A DNA stretch of 64,000 nt from the NCBI GenBank assembly GCA_944989445.1, contig CALYLW010000736.1, forward strand, positions 62,001-126,000, written 5' to 3'. The translations under genes and the position numbers were made by a program. Source of the stretch: Ampullaceana balthica (taxonomy: Eukaryota; Mollusca; Gastropoda; Lymnaeidae). Of the stretch, positions 37,679 to 49,900 are shown one piece after another (the stretch's first letter is position 1; each line of letters begins with the position of its first letter). The notes under the pieces were generated by a model. That model was given only the letters and a program-made list of their open reading frames with translations. It was not told where the DNA came from and did no database searches.

Positions 37679-40010
37679 TTATTACCAACCTGTATTTCTC
37701 TTATTCATAACCATGCATATCTTATAAAAAAAGATAACTTTTTAATGAAAATAAAATTCAGCTGAGAAAATATTGTTATCAACAACCCCATCAGGAATTT
37801 GTTGACAACAGATTCTAACACAGCCATAATGATCAATTATCGTGCCCTTTACAAGCATCATACAAAATGCGGTTATTTATTCACAAGCTAATGATTCGGG
37901 AAAAAATGAGAATTTTTAAAAATTATTATATTTGTTACACAGCATTGCAAATATGTTAGATTTAAAATTTGTGTAACATTAACTGTTTATTTATCAGCAA
38001 GTATTCTATGATATAAGTATACACGGCAGTTGAAATATTAATCACCTGTATCCAGAGGAAAAATAGACGTTGTTATAACTAGTTGAAAATAAACTGCTGT
38101 AGGCTGAATCTTATCAAGGCAATTTTAAAAAAAAACAAACTTGGACTAACTATTAAACGCAAAGTTTAGGGTCAACTATTGTATTAATATGAAATGAATA
38201 TCCTAGAAGTTTACATGACCATTTAGCGACTAACAATATATAGTTTCTGTGAGCATGCGTTGTTGTGGATGAAGTTCGCTGTATTTGGGCGTAAAATAAG
38301 CGTCATGTTAATAAGTTAAAGCCAGTTATACCGATGCCTTAATCATACTACATTAAGCTTCATGCAAAAAAAAAGTGTAAATAAATAAATTATATAATAA
38401 TAATAAAAAAGAAATTTAAAAAAAATATGTAAATAAAAATACATTTTAAAAAACCTGTAACATAACCGAGAGGCTCGTTTTAACCATAAAGCTAAATTCC
38501 ATTTCAAAATTCTTCAGAATAAACTATGACCAAGCAAATTCCATTTCCCCATTAGATATCACATAATTACTCGCCATTTAACGCAACGCATTCTAAGTTC
38601 ACGGCCGTATGAGCGCGTGGTTGTGTGTGACCTACTTCAGCTGTAACAAAAAAACCCGACCTTTAAAAAAACAAGCTTACAGCACCAATAGAAAAAAAGT
38701 GGAACATTTAAAATAAAAAAGAACCCCCCAAAATTTCGGTCTGGTTTCTTCTTTTGGGAACTACTTAAATTACATCATGTTAATACACACAGTACAATTC
38801 GTATTTTTTAAAAAATCATTTTTTTCCTTCTTTTTTTATTTGACGCAAAACGCGTTTATTTTTGGACGTACAACGCCTTTGTCACGCAGACAGTGGTAAT
38901 AAAAGTGTGTGGCATTATCTGTCGTTGTTTGTGGGCTAGGTACTTCGGATGAGACCTGACTCTGTTTGGGGGAGGGGGGGGGCCAAAAAAATGTAGATTT
39001 CTACCTGTTGTTTAATTCCATGTTATGACGTCGCAAGAATTGTTCATTGTGTGCAGATGGTAAAACATAAATCTTGCGTCCTGTCATCTCTCGCGATTTA
39101 AAAAGGGTGTCTACATGAGACGAAACATGTAAGTAATGACCTCGGAATTAGAGAGTTTTTGTACTTGAAATAGAGACTCTTTGACTGCTGAAAGATTGAA
39201 GAAAAAAAAACCACATTTGTTAAATTTAATAACAAAAAAGGATTAACTATTCATATCATGAGGACAGAATCAGCGTAAAAGCCAATATTTTATTAAGGAT
39301 ATTTGGTTTCACGGTTTTGTAAAACCACAGAAGCTACGGTAACAATGTAGTATTACCCTTGAATTTAGACAACGGGCATACGACAGTGTTTATCTGTGGA
39401 GGATCTTGCAACAGATGAAAATGAGCTTTATCCTCCACATAACTCCGAAAACTATGGGGGAAAAACAGGACCTGTATATCTAATATATTATGTAAATCTG
39501 AAGCTGTTGTTACAGAATAAGTTTTTTTCCGGTTAATATAAGTGTTATACCACATCATGCCTTCCTCATAGGATAGCCAAGACCTTTAACCTTCAGTTGA
39601 TAATGTGAGTCTAAAAAAGATCTTCACAAAATAAATAAAATCCTAGTCAGGTTATTGATTCCGTCATGTTTAATGAGATCCGAACTGAGATCTTTCAAAT
39701 CTTGTCTCCTGACCTACGTGAACCTTTCACTTGTCTCCCCTCCCCGTCTCTAATCTAGCACCTCACCACAGTTAACCGCTGCCATCGATTTAATGGACCG
39801 TTGGGCTCAACACCTTAGCTAGATTTTTAATGTACTCACTTTTTTTGTCCGTGTTTAAAGCTCGGCGAATTTATATGGCAGGTCGTCATGTGACTGTGAG
39901 TGGTGGTGGGGGGAGGTGGGATTTAAGACTCATCAAAGATTATCGGACCTTAAAATTATACACACCTGCAACATATGACAAGTTAATTTTTTTAAAATAC
40001 TAAATTAGTT
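37679..40010. other. Non-coding AT-rich stretch
   Basis: No exon or RNA gene recognised. G-rich runs occur at 38968-38983 and 39899-39920. Polypurine and A-rich stretches dominate 38370-38460. Confidence 0.5.
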
Positions 40011-40018
40011 ATATATAT

Positions 40019-41037
40019 TAGGGCTTTTATCGATTAATTTAAATTTAATCGATAACTTTTGAGAAATTATCGATTAATTAATCGTTAATTTCGATTAAAG
40101 CCAAATATTGAAATTTATGGTTTATTTAAAAAAAAATTTTTTTATAGTCCCATAACCTCGTGGTCATTATAACCTCGTAGTCGTAAGGGGTTCTAATGTT
40201 TCCACTAGAACATTCTCGGGCTTAATAGACCTGGCGGCACCCATCCCTCTCCAGGTCAGCGGATGACTTCCTGAGCGTAAGTCATTCATCAACATTTTTA
40301 TAGTGGCTTTAACGTGGAATCAATCCCACGCCCCTCAGCCGCCAAGTTATAAGTTACATTTAATTAAACGTACTTGTCCAAAATCAAAATAACACTGGAA
40401 TGTCTTCTTCATACGACATCTTTTAACCAACGCAAACAGACCAGTGTATTTACATTATTTGGTTCAAGTGATGAGCGGGTCTTATTGACAATATAACCAG
40501 CAAAGCTGAACAATCGTTTACATAGCATTAGATTGTCTTAGCTAAAGTTTCTGATACTGTAGGGGATGTTTGGTTTGCAGGTGATATGTAAGCAAAGTGT
40601 TAGAACCATGGTAGCAATGTTCACTTTAAGCAGCGTGGCTATGCAGATCTTTGACCGACGCCACGCAGGAGTTTAGAATCACCGCGCAGCAAATTTGGTA
40701 AAATATTGCACAAAAATGGACGTTGTGCAACTTTGCACACAGCTTTTTAACTTTGCACACGGACCAACGAAGTTTAGACTTAGGGGAACATTGCATGGTA
40801 GGCAAACGATTTCTCTCAATGGACACAATAACCTTTATCAACATTTTGAACAGTCACTTCAGTTAATAGTTTAAAACCAACATGTTCGTTTCATAAATTT
40901 ATTTATCGGCCGAAATATTTTACTTTTAAATTCCAGTACATTTATAAGTGGTGGGTCGATTAATCGTTAAAAAAAATTAATCGTTAAAAATTTTTAACGA
41001 TTAATCGAGAAATTAATCGTTAATTTTCGCAGCCCTA
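40019..41037. mobile_element. hAT MITE, 1,019 bp, containing a second MITE
   Basis: It starts TAGGGCTTTTATCGATTAAT and ends, reverse-complemented, TAGGGCTGCGAAAATTAACG, with dense ATTAATCG words at both ends. Flanks ATATATAT (40011-40018 and 41038-41045) form a perfect 8-bp target duplication, though in an AT-rich setting. The same family occurs at 16338-16750. Inside are a separate MITE (40615-40793) with its own target duplication and, at about 40150-40375, a possible reverse tRNA-derived SINE with a B-box-like GGATTGATTCC on the minus strand. No transposase motif is visible. Confidence 0.85.
40615..40793. mobile_element. hAT-like MITE, 179 bp, nested
   Basis: Terminal inverted repeats are CAATGTTCACTTTAAGC on the left and, reverse-complemented, CAATGTTCCCCTAAGTC on the right. 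The flanks CATGGTAG (40607-40614 and 40794-40801) are a perfect 8-bp target duplication. The interior contains TTGCTGCGCGGTGATTC and GTCCGTGTGCAAAG on the minus strand, matching the copy at 3797-3962. Confidence 0.9.
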
Positions 41038-41217
41038 ATATATATATATAAAAGTGTAAATAAAATAAATATATATATATATATGTATGTGTTCGTTTGT
41101 GTGTGTGCTTGTACAGCTGTTTTTTTTAGCAATCAAGTTGGATTGAATTACCATTAATATTTTTGGTTTGTTTGAAAGAAAACATTTTTACCTCCACCTA
41201 CCCCAATCAACCCATGA

Positions 41218-41769
41218 AATAAAACAAACCCGTAAAAACAAAGTTTTTGACTATAAATCCCATATATATGAGACATAACTAACAGTATTGATTATTTTCA
41301 AAAGCGACAAACATTTACAGACTAAATCTGTCTTAACTCAACTTTGTTTCATAACCCTTAACCCTGTGGGAGAGGCGAAACGTCTGATCACCAATCGCTC
41401 GACCTAGCTCAGCGTGACACGTAAAATGTAAACAAAAGCATGCCGGTACTTCGATGGGTTGCGTCAACGCGTGACTGAACAATCCCTTGAAAAAAAAACA
41501 ATAACAAATAGTGAATTTGAATTACATACGTTAAATATGGATAAACTAAAAATGCATAAATTTAATTACGGTACGTTCGATCGATCTGCAATTTTAATAC
41601 AATGCATTGTTAGGTAAGACGGGTCCGTGTGCCAAATTTCAGCTCGATCGGATCACGGGAAGTGGGTCATTTTTTACTTTTGTTTTTCCGCCCGCCCAAG
41701 ACAGACAGACGGAGAGAGAGATGACGACAGAACGACAGAGACGGCGGTGAAGTTAATATAAGGGATTTA
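41218..41769 (+). repeat. 0.5-kb dispersed repeat, second subfamily
   Basis: It opens with CCCGTAAAAACAAAG then TTTTTGACTATAAATCCC and closes with TTAATATAAGGGATTTA, as do the copies at 58491-59487. It shares the TTACGGTACGTTCGATCGAT block and the ATTTCAGCTCGATCGG block, but the middle (CGTCAACGCGTGA) differs. A CAGACAGACGG stretch precedes the end. A shortened relative lies at 62790-63030. Confidence 0.8.
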
Positions 41770-41998
41770 AAAAGCCACTCTGCACTTAGTAGCAAATATT
41801 GCCTATACATCTATAATATTTACATAGCACAACAAAAGTCATGGGTTGACTTTCTTACACCACTACACCAGAGCTATAAAAGAAAATAACAACTTTGCAT
41901 TACAAGAAGAGTTTCTTCAACAAAATGTATTTGATTCCCCTCATTTTAAGTGTTATTAACAACGAATTAATCTCCTCTATTCCTGGCTTCCGTTTCAG

Positions 41999-42186
41999 AT
42001 CGCCCTGGCATTCGGCCTGGCCATCATGGCTCTCATCCAGATGATTGGCCACGTCAGTGGCGGCCACATCAACCCGGCAGTGACCATCGCCATGGCGGTG
42101 GCCATGAACATCTCCGTCATCAGGGCCGTGCTGTACGTGGTCGCCCAGGTGGTCGGCGCCGTCGTGGGCGGATTCATCTTAAAAGG
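41999..42186 (+). CDS. Aquaporin, exon with helix 2, first NPA box and helix 3 (partial gene)
   Basis: Aquaporins are tetrameric membrane channels that pass water, or in some members glycerol, along osmotic gradients. This is the first exon of the gene that I can identify. It follows a CCGTTTCAG acceptor, reads from a codon start and ends at a GTGAGT donor with two bases of a codon. The translation starts [14 protein letters not shown] (helix 2), then [13 protein letters not shown] with the NPA box at residues 25-27, then helix 3 to about residue 60. Phe at residue 5 lies 20 positions before the NPA Asn, the place of the helix-2 selectivity-filter aromatic (F56 of AQP1). The exon is much more GC-rich than the flanking DNA. 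The five exons join in frame to 225 residues; roughly 40-60 N-terminal residues (helix 1) are missing and were not found upstream. Family: classical water-selective type, perhaps a mollusc-specific branch. Confidence 0.96.
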
Positions 42187-42944
42187 GTGAGTGCTGCATC
42201 GTGTCATCGTGAGCTTCCGTGCTCTGTAACAAAAGATGAGTCTAAAAGAATTCACTGTAAAAAAACAAATAAACCACATCTTACCTCATCTTAGATATTA
42301 CAGAAGCTCACTCTAAACATAATATTATCGCGTCCTACTTTTATTTAGGGTTTATTTCTAGTCTCCCATTTTTATTAAATTTTCATTTGTTAACAGTTTG
42401 CTAGTTTAACATGTTTGTTCTTATAAACCATTCCACGTTTGAATTTTAGACGGGAAGAAGGAAAATTTGTATTTGTTTATTCTTGCACATGAAAAATGAC
42501 ACGTGTTTTTTCATCCCTATATCTTTCAGATTGTGGTATTAGTTTAAATTTGTCTTCTATTTCCAAACTAGAATAATATTTTCGCTGAAATTAACAAACT
42601 TCAAAGACAGTTTTCTATTCCATTCATATTAAATGAACTGGATGTCAGGTTTCTAAATTGTTGTTGAGAGAATGCTTATCTGTTCAAGTTCATGGAATTT
42701 CAACAATGTTAACATCCATATTAACAGTGTAAGCATGTTCTAAATGTATAAGTGCGTTTGAGGACTTTTTTATATATATAAAAATAATATGAAATAAGAA
42801 ATTTTAATTTCATTTGTTCTTTTCAAGCATTTTAGTGCGTCGATAGTCTCTCACCCCAACCGTAACATTTCGGGGCTGTTAGCTCTCCCAGATCATTAGA
42901 TTTAAAAACACTGTTTCTTCATAACACATGACGTCATGTTACAG
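42187..42944 (+). other. Aquaporin intron A-B
   Basis: A 758-bp GT-AG intron. It contains only AT-rich sequence and the CRE-type palindrome at its 3' end. Confidence 0.9.
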
Positions 42945-43149
42945 AGTCACACCATCTTTTCAACACCCCAACCTTGCCGTGACCAGTCTCTCCAATGGGG
43001 TTACTCCTGCCCAAGGGTTTGGCATTGAACTCATTCTGACCTTCTGTCTTGTGACGGTCATCTTTGGAACCACGGACTCCAACCGCGCCTCGTTCGGGAG
43101 TCCGGCACTTCTGATTGGCCTGACAGTGACCTTGGGACATTTGGCTGGG
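42945..43149 (+). CDS. Aquaporin, exon with loop C, helices 4 and 5
   Basis: The exon follows TTACAG and completes the split Gly codon of the previous exon, continuing VTPSFQHPNLAVTSLSNG (extracellular loop C). Then come GVTPAQGFGIELILTFCLVT (helix 4), TTDSNR (loop D) and SPALLIGLTVTLGHLAG (helix 5). It ends at a complete codon before GTAGGT. The His in LGHLAG corresponds to the helix-5 selectivity-filter His of water-specific aquaporins (H201 of AQP4). A 14-bp perfect palindrome containing a CRE core, ACATGACGTCATGT (42926-42939), lies just before the acceptor, in place of a clean pyrimidine tract. Confidence 0.96.
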
Positions 43150-43427
43150 GTAGGTGGCATGTGTTCAGGATGATGTATAACTAATGGCACACTGAATGTA
43201 TAGGATGGCTAGGGGAGAGAGACGTGTGCTATTGTAAAATAGAAAGACTAGCAACATTTTCGATATGGTTTGGAAGAGAAGGTTTGTGAATGGAGAACTT
43301 GACATTTTTGTATAGGGATGGATGCAACTTCCACACATAAGGATCGAAAAATTGGAGAGTTCTTTAGGACATGAAATGAGATATGTTGACTGATTGTTAA
43401 AACACTATCGATTTCTTTAAACCACAG

Positions 43428-43508
43428 ATTGCCTACACGGGATCTAGCATGAACCCTTCCAGATCTCTGGGGTCAGCTGTCGCCTCAAACTCTTGGACCA
43501 ACCACTGG
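43428..43508 (+). CDS. Aquaporin, exon with loop E and second NPA-type box (NPS)
   Basis: An 81-bp exon (27 codons, whole codons at both ends) between an ACCACAG acceptor and a GTAAGT donor. It encodes IAYTGSSMNPSRSLGSAV and then ASNSWTNHW. This is the pore half-helix of loop E. The usual NPA is NPS here (Asn 43452-43454, Ser TCC 43458-43460), one base from Ala. The filter Arg follows at its normal place. Three residues before the Asn is Ser, where AQP1 has the mercury-sensitive Cys, so inhibition through that site is not expected. GSAV replaces the more usual GPAV. With Phe and His from the previous exons the inferred filter is F/H/S/R. Confidence 0.95.
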
Positions 43509-43857
43509 GTAAGTTGATTTAGTTCAGAAGGTCATGACCCGTGAAGGTCATCCTAGGAGGTGGGATTCAACAGTTATATCTAGTAAGGACAGCAGGACCC
43601 CTAAGATCGATCAATAAATGAAAGACGTTCAAATAGTAAATTAATTGATTTTAAGATGATGTCTCCTAGAGATCGAAATGTAGTCATGCATTTATGCGCC
43701 ATTCTTAGCCAAGCAGTTTTCTAGTTATCCCTCGGTTACGATTTTAATATTTAACAAAATATTCATAAACAAAAGTGCAATATAGCTCTACATAGAAACA
43801 AATAACCAAAAAAATATAATCATTTTAAGCTGAATGTGCTTTTCCTTTTCTTTCCAG

Positions 43858-43969
43858 ATCTATTGGGTGGGTCCGATTGCCGGAGGTGTCCTAGCCGCTC
43901 TTATCTACAAACTTGTTCTGAATCCATACAGAGGCGTCACTAAAATTGAGGAAGCAATCTCCAAACTCA
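43858..43969 (+). CDS. Aquaporin, exon with helix 6
   Basis: The exon follows TTTCCAG after a good pyrimidine tract and encodes IYWVGPIAGGVLAALIYKLV (helix 6), then LNPYRGVTKIEEAISKL, the start of the cytoplasmic tail. It ends one base into a codon before GTAAGT. HWIYWVGP across the C-D junction is a family hallmark. If the following intron were retained, translation would add only seven residues before TAA at about 43990-43992, giving a short alternative tail. The next exon is 8.4 kb away. Confidence 0.95.
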
Positions 43970-46900
43970 GTAAGTTTTTTTGTATTTTTTAAAATGAATC
44001 AACCTATCACTCAGCTTTTAGGAAGTAAATCAGTACATGTAACACACGAGTCCCAAACGAAATTAGCATAACGTCGCCTCGTTTTAGAAGTTTAGCTTTT
44101 TGGGTTAAAATTCTGGGGTTTCTCAAATTATCTTTTTAAAAAAAAATATTACTATTATTATTAATTATATTAATTAGAACCTTCGACTAGTTTATGCAAA
44201 ACCAAACAAAAAGAAAACATAATCGATTTTAAAGTGGGTTAAACCGTTTTTTTTTGGTATAAACTACACTAATTTATTTCTGTTTGTTTGAAATGTTTGT
44301 ATAGATCTATGAAATCTATCAGACGAGACTAAATGAGCCCAGCTGTGAAAATCTTTATTAAAATGTATTTATTTACATTAGTATATTTTTTATATCGATT
44401 TTAGCTAGTCTTTTTATTTTTCGGAATTCAATTAAAAAAAATTAAAAGAAAGAAATATTGACATTGAAATCAACATGACACTTGTTATATTGAAATATAA
44501 ATTAGTTGACAACTTTCATCTCTTATTGGGGCACCTCTCTGTTTAACAACAGTTCCTTCCACCGAAGTACCTAATATATGCACATCTTCTTGTTTCCTGT
44601 TTGTTATGCTCCTGAAAATATAAAGTCAATAAACACGACAAAGATGATAATTTTTTCATTAGTGGTTTTAGAGGCTACGCAGTTCATGCAGAATCTTCAA
44701 TAATATGTCTAAATATAAACTAATATTTCTGAAAAAAAATTATTTAAAAAACAACAACTTAAAATAACACTTGATCTAAAAATCACACTGACACATTAAA
44801 CCCCAAAGGTCAGATGACGTTTCATCTTTTATTAACCGCCTTGAAGAAGAAGAAAATTTAAAAAAATAAAGAAACATTACGATTTTCTTTACAAGTATGA
44901 TGTTCAGTTTAGTTGTTTTAAACTTGCTAGAGATGATGGAAAGATTGTCGAATGACAATCGTAGATGTAAATAACAGGAGATATTTTGTAAGATAAGATG
45001 CATCTTTTGGGATGAAAAATAATTGAAATAAAAAATTACATAATTTTAAAAATGTAATACTTTATAATTACCTTTATCTCAAAAAATGTTCTTATTATCG
45101 AGGCGATATCACATTTCAGTCCTATTAAAATTTTCGTTTATTAAAAAATGTCTATTGAATCCAATTTCATTTGCCAATGCTCATGTTGAAAAAACAACAA
45201 GAACTAATTATCAAATCTCAATATTCAACAAATTCTTTATTTTAAAAGATGAAAATTGATATCATATCTATACATTCTTATCTCTGTTAACATAATCAGC
45301 AAACAGTAGTATCAATTAACATGTGTAACCAACTGGCTGGGGTATATTTAATTTCAATATGTTCATCCTCTAAATTCTTGAATACTCCGCCCGGCCCACT
45401 CTTGCTTCAGATGCCGTGTTTTATTTGTTTGTGTGCTCCTCTGTTGCTAGCTATCTGCTTAACATTTCCAGTAAACACTTATTCAAATAAGAGTATACAG
45501 AGCCATAAAGAGCTAGAAGTTATTAGCTTTTTCCTAGTTATCAAATTACGTCATTTTGTGCCTAACAAATTGTTCATTATGATGAAACCACAATACATTT
45601 AAATACAATTATTGCGTGTAAATATTGCTTTTAGAGAGTACACCAAAAAGAAGGAAGTATTAAGTATTGTTTTGTATTAATATAAAATAAAAACAATAAT
45701 TAGTAAACTAATATTTCTTCCAATTTTTTTCTTCTGAAAAAGCTATTATAGTTAAGTTTCGAATAGTGTTCATTACAGCGTATGCGTTTTACAATCGTAG
45801 ATGAATACACATTCATTTTTATTAATTTGGGCAATAGCTCCAAAGGGTATGGCCTAAAAGAGCTGAAAGTTATAGGCTTAAACAGCTATCAGTTCAAAAG
45901 AAAATCATTAAACAAAAAACAAAAAAAAACTTTAAGTTAAAGGGGCATTTGGCGAAGCAATTTTAGCTCAAAGAACCAGCAGTCGAAATAACCCTTTAGC
46001 AGAAGGAGCCATCTGTTTGAAGTAAACTTAACTGAAAAAAGCCATTCGTTCAAATAACCGTTAGGTCAATGAGATATAGATTTACTCAAAGATAGATCGG
46101 CTCCTAGCTTCAGTACAATATGGTGATGGAGGAGACGTTTTGGGTTATTATCATGTAATGGCCTTTATCCACCAATTTCTAGACAGGTTGAAAATTTTGA
46201 ACCAAATGTCCAAACATGATCTTGATTTTCATGACGTGCCCACTTGTCGTCTGCTATTGTTTATCATGCTTTTTTTCCCCAGAGAACGATTTTCCCAGCC
46301 ACACGGAGGACATAAACTTGAAGACAATTGAATAAATAGGTCAATACACGTTATTTTTAATACTAATGAATCATTTCTCTCAGCCTGTATAGTCTGCTAC
46401 ACACATCCATGCTTGCTTTGTGTTGTTTCCGCTTTGATGTACAGGAAGTGGCGTCACCGGAAGTTTGAATTAAAATTAGGCACTAAACACTTAAACTAGT
46501 CAGACCTCAAACGCGTATTAGATCACATATTAACCAGACTTATTCAAGCAGATGCAATGTGGTTTGTCTTATGTTAGTTGAAACGTAGGAGATTCACCCT
46601 CTAAACTCATGCGGGCAGTTATCTTAACTGTATTTACTACTGTTTTATAGTTACGCGGTTTTATAGTTACGCTGTTTGGCACACATCTCTTCCAGGCGGT
46701 CATTCACTTTACAGTATCATCTAGGCAAAGGGACTAAGATGTATACAGCGTTGGGAATCCGATATTGAATTAAATGCTAAGATACGTTAGGATATATAGA
46801 TATACACATTTTTAAAATAAAAATTTGATAACAAGTTTGTACAATGTTATAAATGAAGAGGTATTGGAGAATAGTAGAAGGAAATAAAAAAGCGAACAAA

Positions 46901-49900
46901 GGTCATGGTAAAATTAAAAAGGATAACTAACTTGTGCGTCATTGAGAATTCCCGGAGTATTTGTAGTCTAATGATATTTGTAACGCCATCTGTGGTCCAA
47001 TAAAGAGCCGTCAAAGAATCTCCCTCAATGATTTCATTAAATCCATTTGTGTGTATGTCACTAAAAATAAACACATATTTTCTAATTGTTCTTTTCATTT
47101 ATTTTCACATGGCGAGTCACATGCTCCTGATCCACTCTTTTCATACAGAGTGTTGATCAAATCAAATAGTTTGATATGACATATTAAAATTAAACTTAAA
47201 TTATTAATTAGTGAACCGATATCAAAGGGCGCGTAGACGGTAATTAATTAAATACAAATTAAATGGAGGTCATAAATCGTTTCAGCTGATGACTTCATAA
47301 TGTTGACTATTTCAAAAAGATAAGTGCAACATTTTCTTTCAAATTATGAAAACTGCTTTGGAACTATATTTTTTTTAAAAATTGAAACCTGCATCATAAT
47401 ATGTTTTTCGTGTTATCCCGAGAAATGTTAAGAGCATTGCACGGGTTATCCCCCTCATCACGTGCTTGCTGCTCGTGACTCGCGTAGTGACTCAACAATT
47501 TTCTTTCCTCACTGTTTGGAAAATCTTATGACCTTGGCTTGATTTCAAAAATGAAAATACGGGGTTAAAAAACGTGGCACATAAATTTTATGAATTATTA
47601 AAGACAGTCTTCGTATGGGCGAGATAAATAGTCTGGTAGGGCCCTGAAGACATTGGTTGGTTCTTCAGTCATTGGACACCACAAGTTTCATGTCTAAAAT
47701 TTGACAGCAGTGTTCACCATCAGAAAGTTTCTCAAATACAAAACAATATCTTCGGAAATGACTGGGCTACTTACTACTTATACCAAAATTAAAGCAGATC
47801 ACAGATTAAAATGAAAGTAAATGTTATTGCTAAACTGTATATCTTAAAAATTTAATGTAGTCTTCTTTTGTTAATCGCTTTAAAGGACATCCTCTGCCTT
47901 TTCAAGATACTCTATTCTTCTCCCCTAACCAACAAATAATTATTTTAAAAAGTTTCGATTTTCAAACAATTCCAAAGAACTTACTAATATATTTTTAAAA
48001 AGTTTTCTATTAAGAAATAAGAAAAGTGGAATCAAATGATAAGACAATTAAAAATATTCTTAACATATTTAAAAACCCTCTAATATATATAAGTTAATGT
48101 CATTTTTAAAACCCTAAAAAAACATAAGCCAAACATATTTCGTATCATAGATAAATGACACCTAACATTCGTTTAAATATCCTTAATGTTAGCTGATATG
48201 TTCAAATCCGCTTAAAAAGTAAATTCAACTGTGAGCTTTTGATGAAATCACCCATTGTTGGTGACAGTAATTTTTTAACTAACGTCACTTCCGGTACGCA
48301 ACTTCTTGTTTCGTCTGCTTCGCTACGCCACTTCACGCTTATCAATGTCAGCTTTCTCTACCAGTGCATGAATAGTTTCTATGTCTGTGGACCTGATTGT
48401 CATCCTATTAACATATAAGCCTGAGACGCGCTGCATTGTTGAATAACAAATACATTCGTTACCTCTCTTATCTCAACAATGACTCATACTCTTAACAAAG
48501 AAACAAAAGAACGAATAAAGCACTAAAAGTACTAATGTCTAATTTTTGGGGTTAAAATGATATACTATTTTTGAACTAAGCAAATTTAAATTGAGATAAA
48601 ACGTGTAAGCATAAGGATAAAAGATTCAAATATGCTTACATAAAAAATAGCTAAATTCGTAATTCATGATATGGGGACAATCAACTCATTTTGAAATCTG
48701 GCTTATTACAGTCTTGATTCTTGAAATAACATTAAGTTAATTGCAAATGTAGTTTACTAAGTATAACTAAACTGACAAAGGCAAGTTACTAAGTATAACT
48801 AACGTAACTAAGAAAAACGGAGCGTAAGGCAATCTAAGCCTGATACAAGGTAGAGACGTCATTATAAAATGACAAAACTCTCTAAAGTCCTGTCACAAAC
48901 CAGGCCAGTGACGATATTTAAACTAGCAGTATGATGGACAGACTGACAGAGAGACAAATATTCCATACCTAAATTTCACTGAACACTTTATCAATTCAAC
49001 TCAGAAATGCGACCCCCTAAATTCCTAATTCCTAACTCGGAGCGCTATCATTTCTGGCATCTTTCGCTGACACTTTTTCTGGCATGTGTGATACCATATG
49101 ACGCAGTCTGATAATCCTCTGAATACAAACACGATAGCAATTCGCCGAGTCATTCCACCCATCCTCTCCCAATACCCTCATTACAGGGACAGTGATGACG
49201 TAAATTAATCTAATCCGAGCCCTATTATACCGTATATAAGAAATATCTTATTCAAATAAATTCATATACAAGAGCCGAATAAGGCATGCTAGTAACAGAC
49301 TTGTGCTACACTTATTAGATATTAAATAAAAGACAAAAAATCCACAACTGTTAAAAAAAGTTAACCACTGTAAGCGCTAATCGCTGTGTACTTATCAGGG
49401 AGTTAGTCGTAAAAGAATTTAAATTTCCAGCATTAAGATACCAGCATATACGTATATCTGTGTCAGCCCTTTCCACTCATCTCACCAGATAAACAACACG
49501 ACACATTCAAATAATATTTAGCTTAACAATTTTCTAATGGTTCGTTATGAAAATAAAGGCCAAGCTTAAACACCAAATTTTACCAATTCTTTATCATAAA
49601 GATTAAATTGTTGCTTTCGGTGTAGTAAATTCTACGCCTTCAGTGGCCACGAAGTTTTAAGTCTTTTTTCTGGAAATTTCACCACAAAATTCTTTTTATA
49701 AACAAACGCTTTTGAATGTAGCTTCTTACAATCTTATGACATTTGTTATTTCGACAACGTTTTAACACTCTACAAATTCGGAAACAAAGTGACGTGTCAA
49801 AAATTTTTTAAATTTTAAATTAAACCGAATGACACGAACGACTTGAACACCTGAAGTTCTTAAACAAATTTCTTAATGGCTTGATGTGTCATCCTAGTTA

